Of a stretch of DNA of 64,000 nt, positions 56,638 through 64,000 are shown piece after piece (within the stretch, counting starts at the first letter, position 1; each line of letters opens with the position of its first letter). Location of the stretch: positions 105,617,912-105,681,911 of the forward strand of contig CM043963.1 of NCBI GenBank assembly GCA_014529385.2, read 5' to 3'. This stretch comes from Adiantum capillus-veneris (taxonomy: Eukaryota; Streptophyta; Polypodiopsida; Polypodiales; Pteridaceae). The notes under the pieces were generated by a model. It saw nothing but the letters and a program-made list of their open reading frames with translations. It had not been told where the DNA came from and searched no databases. The position numbers were made by a program, and so were the translations under genes.

Positions 56638-59600
56638 CTAAGCATCTTCTCCGATCTCCTCCATGGATGCCACTATGATTAGCACATGGTAGCCCTCATA
56701 CGTCCATGCACTACGAGGGGTACCTCTATGACGTACCACCAGTTTGATGCAGACTTTGTAGGATGAAATATCACCTGCCAGAGCCACATAACTTACATGA
56801 GAGCTTCCAAGCACATAACCTCTAAAATTGGATGTTAAATATTTACAGGCTTGTTCACAATTCTCGGGTATTACAAAAGTGTCTCTTAGGTCGGTCCAAT
56901 TTTTAGTTGAATCCACCTCAAGGAAACCAGACTCTCCTCTGCGCACAGTAGCATTGCAACCCTCCATGTTTATCTTGAACCATTGCACGTTGAACAAGTC
57001 GACAAAAAATCCTCTATAATCAATCCTCAAAATCTCTTATAGAGTGCCGAAGTAAGTGAGTTCCACCACCACAGGATCTGCATCAGAGGACCGTCGTCAA
57101 CTAGACTGTTCAAATATTTCCGTGATTCCACAATCTTGTGTAAAACGCTTTTTGTCGATCTGTTCCACCCTAAAACGTTGACCTTTACACCATGCTATTG
57201 TGTATGACTTATACTACAACCAACAAAGATTATGAGTGGCCATTTAAACATCTAGAAAGTTGCTAGTCATAAATTGCAAACTTACCTTGATCGCGCAACC
57301 CCAAGAGTACTCCCACTTCTCCTCAATCACTTCTTCACCGCACTGTTGTGCGCTTTTCAATTGGTTGTGCAACCATCTCAAGCTCATGAATGTTGGTAGG
57401 CTCTCCAGACCCGCTCGGATAATGCAGCGGTGGTTTTCTTCCCCGTATCCACTTGATTCGTGCCCTTTGCTGCTCATGATTTGCATTCTCGTATTGTGAA
57501 ATCCACTTTTGCATCACTAGCTTGTGAAGCATGCAAAATCGGTTGATTTTAGCCTCTAGATCTTCCATCATCTTCTTCTCAACACTGAGATTGCACATGA
57601 AAATTCTAGATATGCGCTCATCATCTATGGTTCACCATAGCGTGTGTCGGGCTTTATCAAATCCATCTAGCCACTCTCCAATGTAAACTAGGGACTTTGA
57701 TACCAACCAACCTTATGCCATTCTACCCTCCGGACGTGCCTTCTGATGCACATATCCCTTGAGCGTTTTCATGAAACGTTCTAAAAAGAACATCCATCTG
57801 GAATGTACTGTGCCAGCTATTTCCACCTCATCAACTATGTGAACAAGAAGACGCACCTGAATGGTTAGCATGGTAGTAGGAAAGTGTTTCTCAAACATGC
57901 ACACAACCTCCATAGCGTTTAGTTTGATGAATGGTATGGAGTCTACATTGATCTCCTTTTGTGAGATCCATTGCACCAACTTCGCAAGTTTGTAGATTGT
58001 GTTACGGACGTCAGGAGACAAACATCCCTCAATGGCCATCGGTAAAATAAACTGCAAACCACGTCTAGCAATGATATTAAAGTCCACACACAATTTTGTT
58101 ACACAATTCTCACTATGATATATTCCACTTTAAACATACCGACACATTTTATGCCAGTCGTGTGACTTCAAACTGGAAGCTTCCCTTCTTTAGTGAAACA
58201 CGTTCAGAGTGAGTGCATTATGCCGGTGGGGGTCCGCACAGATCAAATGGTCTCTTTTACTTTGCGTTCTTGGGCTCCTGTCAAATCCATGGCGCTTTAG
58301 GGAGTTTTATCGATCAATCGGGTGCTGTCTACGACCAATATTGCTCCATACAATCCACATTTCTAAGGTCAACCCTGGCTCCCAAAGTATCTTTCTTTCC
58401 GGTGAGATGGTCCCACAACAGATTACCCACATTCTTCAATATGTGCATTGGATCGAGCAAGTGATTGATCATGAGTCTGGGCCAATATGGTAACTCATAC
58501 CATAGAGAGAGTCTCTTCATCCCTAGGGACAAACCATCATCACACATCTCCTTCTGCTCTAACCATGCTTGTGCAGACATCCTTGGTGGCTCTCTTCCCA
58601 AAAAACTATCATGTAACTCATGATTCTTTGGAAGATACGCTTGATGACCTTCATAGATTTTCTTTTTCAGTGAGGGCACCTAAGTCTAGGTCCACATGTG
58701 ACACATGCTCTGTATCCACTTGTTTGAAGCCTTGCATGTATACACATGACAATAGATAAGCTTGAGAAAAACCAAGATTTATAGTGTTTGAGTTTAAGTG
58801 TAAATCACCTGAGCATTCTGTTAGTCCGGGATAGTCATGCATGGTCCACATTAGAATGCCTCTGATCAAAGCATTCCGTCGACCTGTGTGTCGGCTCATA
58901 TCCACCACTTCTATGTCAATCCACAATTGTTGTATCTCTTCCAATAGTGATTGAAGATACACATCCATATTCTTCACTTTATACCGCCCCGACACAATCA
59001 AGCTTAGAAACAGGTTCCCCTTCTTGGTAGTCAACCACGAGGAAATGTTGTAGTTGACGATGACAACGGCCATACATTGTAAGATGTTGATCTCTAACCA
59101 AATGGATTTACACCATCCATAGCCAGGCGTATGCGCAAATTTTGAGCTTCCCTGGAAAAATCCGGCCATGTATCGTCTATATGTTTTGAGGCTGCGCAAT
59201 CTGCAAGAATCCGTAGCACACCATCCGAAGATCTATTTTCCTTGTGCCATGATGCTAGGACGGCCATGGACTTACATTTGAAGAAATACTTGATGCGAGG
59301 AAGCAGAGAAAAATGTCACAAAACCTTTTGTGGATTTTTTTGTCCGTGGAGATCTACTCGATATCTCTTGCAATCACATTTCGGACACTTCTCCATGTCT
59401 ATGTATTCCCCTCTGAAAAGAATGCAGTCGTTAGGACAAGCGTGAATAGAATTGTAATCCATCCCCAAGTTTTGCAAGATCTATCTTGCTTCCTCTCTGG
59501 AATCTGGCATCACATTATCAGCTGGCAGTATGTGCTCTTTGAGAAATCTACACAACGAAAAAAATGTGGTACACTTGTGTAAGTAATCTATCAAATCCTT

Positions 59601-60180
59601 ATACATCTAGAGTTTTTTATTGAAGTAAACACATTGTAATAGATCACCTGAAAAGCACTGTGATACTAGTGTCACTCCATCCAAACTTTGCCTGCATGTT
59701 GAGAAAAACCAAGAGCGCCTTCAATCTAGACACACGTGCTCCATCATACAATGGCGTATCGGCTTCACTTTTCATATCATCATAGATAAGCCTTTCTGAA
59801 TCGATGATCCTCTTGATCATTTCATAGATCTCAGGCTCAAAAGTTTCTTTGTTGAAAATGTGGTCTACATGATTATACTCCGAGTTATCAGAGGCTACAT
59901 CTTGTGGCCTCATGTATGTTGCTTGACCAAAGCACCTGCGAACACGTCTATTGGGTTGCAAGATTGCTACCTGTTGGCAAGCGTCAGAGTCCGACGAGTT
60001 ATAATTGGCAACAACTCGATCTATAATAGATGGATAAAACTTGCCAAATTCACGAACGTGCTACAAAGAAACGCGTCTTGTCCCTCGCAGAGCATGCTTA
60101 AATTGATTACAAGGACATAAGATCGTTGTTGAGAGATAGGTGTTTCGGTTGGACGGCCCCATATCCTCTTCACTACTCAT
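56638..60180 (-). pseudogene. CACTA transposase, TNP2-like
   Basis: Minus-strand gene from ATG at 60180 (MSSEEDMGPSNRN) to the stop at 56638. In order: N-terminal Cys/His segment LCPCNQFKHAL; TPLYDGARVSRLKALLVFLN; MDYNSIHACPNDCILFRGEY, CPKC; LPRIKYFFKCK; AVLASWHKENRSSDGVLRI; IRLAMDGVNPFG; STSYNVW; WLTTKKGNLFLSLIVSGRYK; MDVYLQSLLEEIQQLW; ILMWTMHDYPGLTECSG; LDPMHILKNVGNLLWDHLTG; then a DUF4218-like region (IEGCLSPDVRNTIYKLAKLV) and a DUF4216-like end (IDYRGFFVDLFNVQWFKIN). These are the TNP2 transposase hallmarks. In-frame stops occur after RRVSL, in EEAR-ILQ, after QKVL and after VNPFG, with frame changes or introns between segments. It cuts and joins element ends in active copies. Confidence 0.9.
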
Positions 60181-60239
60181 AATGAATGTAAAAACTTTAT
60201 AACTTGGACATAAATTTAATCTTTTATTGGCATTCTCTG

Positions 60240-60240
<1 letters not shown>

Positions 60241-60279
<39 letters not shown>
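60241..60279. repeat. (CT)n microsatellite
   Basis: About 19 units just upstream of the transposase start. Confidence 0.95.
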
Positions 60280-60282
<3 letters not shown>

Positions 60283-60689
60283 TTCACATTTGTAAACTAC
60301 CTCACATTCTCTAGTCATGTACGATCCCCGCACACCTCGGTCTAGAGGTGCACGGAGACCAGAACTACCGGGTTATAATATCGTCTTTATTGGTGGTCGA
60401 TGACTATATTTGTGGGTACGAGAAATCTACACACCCACGTCTACATGACAGTGCATGTAGTGGACAAAACCCCTTTGCCTCTTCTCTAGCTATAGCAATT
60501 CACAACATCTTAATATCTCTTCACAACAGATCCTTGTTTGAGGGATTACATAGCACAATACATGTTGGCCTCCAATCTGAGTATCATGCCGTTGAAAGCT
60601 TTCCAACTTAAGGTCGCATACGTAGAGAGGAAGAGAGGGATCAACGTTCGCCTAACTCTAATTTTTTTTATGTAATCCCGAAGGTAGAC

Positions 60690-61400
60690 TTTAATATAAA
60701 AACTAAATACAAAATCTAATCTTAAATCTAACCTAATTGAACATGTGGTGATTCTTAGCTAATTGAACATGGTTAATGGGCGAGTTAATAGGTGTCAGAT
60801 TCTGATGGGAATATACATATTGTTGTATACCTAGTGTTTGCTCTTTGGGTAAAGCCTTCATTGACATGCCTAAAATCTAACCTAAATCTAACATAAATCT
60901 AGATCTAATATAATCTTAAACTTAACATAAACCTAAATCTAATCTAACCTAAACCTAAATGTAATCTAGCTTAAAATCTAAATCTAATCTAATCTTAAAT
61001 CTAACCTAGCTAATCTTAAATCTTGTCTTAATCTTAAATCTAACATAAATCTAAATCTAATCTAATCTTAAACTCAACATAAACCTAAATCTAATCTAAT
61101 CTTAAATCCTAAACCTAAATATAATCTAACTTAAACCTAATCTAGCTAATTTTAAAACTTGTCCTAATTTTAAATCTAACGTAAATCTAAATCTAACCTA
61201 ATCTTAAACTCAACATAAACCTAAACCTAATCTTAAATCTAATTTAAATCTTAACCTAATCTTAAGTCTAATCTAATTTTAAATTTTAGCATAAATTTTA
61301 AATATAAGTTAAACGTAATCTAACTTAATCTTAGATCTTAATCTAACCAAATCTTAAATGTAATTTTAAATCTAACCTAACCCTAAATCTTAATATAACA
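60690..61400. repeat. G-poor tract of CTAAATCTAATCTTAAA-like words
   Basis: About 700 bp built from imperfect CTAAAT, CTTAAAT, CTAACCTAA and CTAATCT units on one strand; G is almost absent. No fixed period. Confidence 0.8.
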
Positions 61401-61427
61401 TTTCATTTCATATTTTCTCTACTATTT

Positions 61428-61429
<2 letters not shown>

Positions 61430-61478
<49 letters not shown>

Positions 61479-61514
61479 TTTTCTCCCCTTACCTCTCTCT
61501 TTTTGTCTTCTCCC

Positions 61515-61556
<42 letters not shown>

Positions 61557-62030
61557 CTTTATATATATATCTCTCTCTCATTCTCTCTCTTTACTTTATC
61601 TCTCTCTCTCTCTTTGCTTTATATCTCTCTCTCTCTCTCATTCTCTCTCTTTACTTTATCTCTCTCTCTCTTCCTCTCTCAATGTGTGTGTGTATGTATT
61701 CTTTGTTTATACATGTGTGTGTGTGCGTTTTTTTGTTTATGCATGTGTGTACTCTCTCTCTCTCTCTCTCTTTTTCAAAGACACAATGTGTGTGTGTGTG
61801 TATATGTGTTTTTTTGTTTATGCATGTGTGTACTCTCTCTCTCTCTCTTTCAAAGACACAATGTGTGTGTGTGTGTGAGGGAGAGAGAGAGAGAGAAAGA
61901 GGGGAAGGGAACATGAGAGAGAGGAGAGAGAGAAGGAGCATACTTGGCTCTCCTTCCTCTCCTCGTGTGTGTGTGTGTGGGGGGGGGGGGGAAGAGAGAG
62001 AGAGAGAGGAGAGAGAGAGGGAGAGAGCGG
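61430..62030. repeat. Cluster of (CT)n, (GT)n and (GA)n microsatellites
   Basis: Long CT runs at 61432-61474 and 61516-61552, GT runs near 61683, 61788 and 61864, a G11 run near 61979 and GA runs near 61995-62030. Two ~115 bp units (GTTTATGCATGTGTGTACTC..CAAAGACACAATGTG) are repeated at 61734 and 61816. Open frames across it are translations of simple repeats. Confidence 0.93.
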
Positions 62031-62109
62031 GTTTACCTGTTTCGTTAGAGCGCCAAAACTCAAATCTGAGATCTGAGTTTTTGGTGCTCTTGGTTTATTT
62101 TTTACCCTT

Positions 62110-62212
62110 GTCGGCGTCGCTATAAGCGTCGCTATGGGCGTCACTATGCAACAAAGAAAATAGCAATGCTCATAGCGACATCGTGGTTTTTCACTTTTGA
62201 GCGTCGCACTAC
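62110..62212. repeat. CACTA subterminal repeats, right
   Basis: GGCGTCGCTATAAGCGTCGC, GGGCGTCACTATG, CTCATAGCGACATC, GAGCGTCGCAC: the same GCGTCGCTAT motif as at 53590-53790. Confidence 0.85.
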
Positions 62213-62247
62213 AACGTCATTAATGTGAAGTACCTCTTGTAGTGTCA

Positions 62248-62378
62248 TGTGAGAGATGACCATTTATCGAGAGTGATAAAAAGTGAAAAACCTTGTGGGT
62301 TGATGATGATAACGGGTGAAAAACCTATAGCAATGGATGCTAATCCCTTGATAGTTGAAATAGATAGCTGCATTAGTC
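62248..62378 (+). pseudogene. gypsy element C: RNase H tail after the CACTA insertion
   Basis: DDHLSRVIKSEKPCGL, then GEKPIAMDANPLIVEIDSC. Continues the element C frame cut at 53526. Confidence 0.7.
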
Positions 62379-62819
62379 CTTAAAGATGGTTACAAATTGT
62401 AAACTTCTACATCACTAGATTTTTCTCCAATTTTTGGGTGGGAGCAAAGATACATGTACAAAAAGCTATGGTCCTTTACATAACTTTTGGTTTGACTTAG
62501 AAGCTTGGATAGTACAATTTATTTTAAATTTCCTAGTAAAATTAGGAAATTCTTTTAGTGGCCTCTTTTTGAAAGGTCCTATTTTCCTGTGCATGATCCT
62601 TTTTGTAACCTCTAAAGAGGGTCCGAGAGCCATCACCCTGTGTATCGCAAAATGGTTTCTCCTATCATGTTTGGAATGTGGGGAAATTTTTATTTTGCTT
62701 CCTATGCCATGGTGCGAGAGCTGCACACAATAGGACTCTTTCAGTATCAAAAATATACATAGGAGGCTGTTGCTATAGGAGATTATCTATTCACATCTAG
62801 GAGTTTGAAACTGGTAACT
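62379..62819. other. Unassigned sequence
   Basis: Short frames on both strands without recognisable domains. Either decayed element C integrase region or the far end of the LTR to its right. Confidence 0.3.
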
Positions 62820-62826
62820 TTAATAG

Positions 62827-62864
<38 letters not shown>

Positions 62865-62893
62865 TTAAGTCTGATCACTCATATTGTCAATTC

Positions 62894-62940
<47 letters not shown>

Positions 62941-63144
62941 CACCATGGCTACCTGCATCCATGTCTTCTTGGTTTCTAACCCATCAATTGTGTAAGACAA
63001 GGGAAGCTAGAGCCTCAGAGTCCACCACCCAACCACCCATTATATAGCAAAGCCCTTGGCGTTTTGCCCTTATTGGACTCCCCGTTCCACACCACCTAGC
63101 CCTGCCCTACCCTTGTCTAGTCCGGCCTTGCCGGTGTCCTGACA
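62820..63144 (-). repeat. 3' LTR of chromodomain gypsy element (left boundary unresolved)
   Basis: On minus it starts TGTCAGGACACCGGC at 63144, directly after the purine tract. TATATAAT at 63040-63046 gives a short U3 of about 100 bp. The body includes (GT)n at about 62829-62860 and (CT)n at about 62899-62938. The other LTR is outside the window. Confidence 0.65.
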
Positions 63145-63157
63145 TTACTCCCCCCTT
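63145..63157 (-). promoter_or_regulatory. Polypurine tract
   Basis: AAGGGGGGAGTAA on minus, overlapping the stop codon of the polyprotein and ending at the LTR. Confidence 0.8.
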
Positions 63158-64000
63158 AAGAAGAGTTTTCGTCCTCGAAAACAAAAGTGGGGAACTTCTT
63201 GTTAAGAACACTAATGTTTTCCCAAGTGGCACCTTCTTCAGGTCGGTGTTTCCACTTGATTAAGGCTTGTTGACGTATGTGATGATGTGTACGCAACTCA
63301 TGATAATCAAGAACACGTTTAGGTTCATGCGGTAGGGTAGGAGGTTCAATGAGATCAACCAAAACCTGTTGGTCAATGACATTGTCATCCCCATGTAACT
63401 GCTTACGTAAACGGCTTACATGAAACACCGGATGAATGTGAGAATGTGAAGGTAATAATAATTTGTAGGCACGATCACCTACTTGCTTGAGTATTTTGAA
63501 AGGCCCACAATATCGGGGAGATAATTTAGGTGTCGGCCCAGTTTTCAGACTTTCTGAATATTCTAGCACAGGTAAAAATACTTTCTCCCCTTCTTCGAAG
63601 GTAACTTGCCGACTTTTCTCATCAGCGTACTTCTTATACCGATCCTCTACTTGCTGGACGTTCTGACGAGCAAGTTTCAGCATATCCATGTGGTCTTGGA
63701 GAAAATCCTTAACCTGTTGGAGTTTTTCGGTTTCCAACCCCACCGTAACTGATGACCTAGGTTGAAACCCGTACATGAGCATGAAAGGACTAAAACCTAT
63801 TGTGACATGCTTAGCACTATTGTAGGCAAACTCAAGAATAGGTAAGTATTCTTCCCAATTTGACTGTTTTTTGCTGACGTATGCTCTTAAAATATCCTCT
63901 AGCACCTGGTTAACCCGTTCCATTTGACCATCCATTTCTGGATGATTAGATGTACTGAGGTTTATTTGTGTACCCAATCGTTTAAATACAACTCTCCAAA
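63156..64000 (-). CDS. gypsy (chromovirus) integrase C-terminus with chromodomain, partial
   Basis: Open from the right edge to TAA at 63156-63158 with no stop. Reads GTQINLSTSNHPEMDGQMER with the catalytic Glu of integrase, SNWEEYLPILEFAYNSAKH, FSPFMLMYGFQPRSS, then the GPY/F-type module (SPRYCGPFKILKQVGDRAYK), HPVFHVSRLRKQLHG, and a C-terminal chromodomain-like end ALIKWKHRPEEGATWENISV. Chromodomains guide integration to marked chromatin. The preserved frame suggests a young copy. The start is outside the window. Confidence 0.92.
   Translation of the reverse strand, partial: WRVVFKRLGTQINLSTSNHPEMDGQMERVNQVLEDILRAYVSKKQSNWEEYLPILEFAYNSAKHVTIGFSPFMLMYGFQPRSSVTVGLETEKLQQVKDFLQDHMDMLKLARQNVQQVEDRYKKYADEKSRQVTFEEGEKVFLPVLEYSESLKTGPTPKLSPRYCGPFKILKQVGDRAYKLLLPSHSHIHPVFHVSRLRKQLHGDDNVIDQQVLVDLIEPPTLPHEPKRVLDYHELRTHHHIRQQALIKWKHRPEEGATWENISVLNKKFPTFVFEDENSS

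Larger units (their letters stand above)
53527..62244 (-). mobile_element. CACTA (En/Spm) transposon, structurally complete
   Basis: Ends CACTACAAGAGGT (53527-53539) and its complement (62232-62244), with 3 bp target duplication TCA at 53524-53526 and 62245-62247. Inserted in the RNase H tail of gypsy element C, whose reading continues at 62248. Carries a TNP2-type transposase and a second, TNPA/Transposase_24-like gene, both on the minus strand, plus subterminal repeats at both ends. Transposase has several stops, so it is probably non-autonomous now. Confidence 0.95.

Noticed and set aside
60690-61400. Interstitial telomeric repeat
   Set aside because: True CCCTAAA units are almost absent; the words are irregular CTAAAT/CTTAAAT mixtures without a 7 bp period.
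61476-62125. Several long open frames of Leu/Ser, Cys/Val and Arg/Glu repeats
   Set aside because: They are direct translations of CT, GT and GA microsatellites on both strands, with no other sequence content.
1-64000. Search for tRNA and rRNA genes
   Set aside because: Only primer-binding sites complementary to tRNA-Asp and initiator tRNA-Met 3' ends were found; no cloverleaf-sized gene was recognised by eye.

Overview
This window is nuclear DNA from a land plant, probably one with a large repeat-rich genome. The evidence is Ty3/gypsy elements primed by tRNA-Asp, a Ty1/copia element primed by initiator tRNA-Met, a CACTA (En/Spm) element with TNP2-type transposase, and many long (GA)n microsatellites. 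I cannot assign a species. I see no convincing conventional host gene, no tRNA or rRNA gene and no CRISPR array. Almost everything recognisable is transposable-element sequence, much of it nested.

Layout, left to right. (1) 1-~4.3 kb: 5' part of a minus-strand gypsy element with LTR, tRNA-Asp primer site, a leader carrying four copies of a 22-30 bp palindrome, and gag running off the left edge. (2) ~4.5-5.4 kb: TAGCATAC-type repeats and the 3' end of a minus-strand gene whose remainder lies at 31.0-34.9 kb. (3) 5.4-31.0 kb: one LTR element with matching ~0.9 kb LTRs at both ends. Its leader carries a second, unrelated 22 bp palindrome about every 270-300 bp. Its own coding region (26.6-30.0 kb) encodes a coiled-coil-rich protein, not gag-pol, so it looks like a large retrotransposon derivative (LARD). 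Inside its leader sits ~17 kb of nested material: a gag-like ORF (11.1 kb), a Ty1/copia element with an internal inversion (12.3-17.7 kb), a decayed gypsy element (17.7-24 kb), and a short ~2 kb LTR element (21.5-23.5 kb) that splits a protease-like region.

(4) 31.0-34.9 kb: decayed minus-strand gene with a histone-H3-tail-like N-terminus and an FCP1/HAD phosphatase-like domain. (5) 36.6-40.0 kb: gag fragments and a ~152 bp tandem array. (6) 40.6-51.1 kb: plus-strand gypsy element B with a 1.9 kb tandem duplication and a 759 bp hAT-like insertion. (7) 51.2-53.5 kb and 62.2-62.4 kb: gypsy element C, split by a complete 8.7 kb CACTA element (53.5-62.2 kb). (8) 62.8-64 kb: 3' end of a minus-strand chromodomain gypsy element.

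The most unusual pattern is that several unrelated LTR-element leaders or introns each carry their own array of self-complementary motifs. Two are 22 bp palindromes with a central CGCG, repeated at ~270-300 bp. One is a dense TAGCTAGCATA motif. One is a 152 bp tandem repeat containing TTAGCTAA pairs. Other points of interest are an aspartic protease lying downstream of integrase in the 18-24 kb gypsy copy, and the H3-tail/FCP1-like gene.
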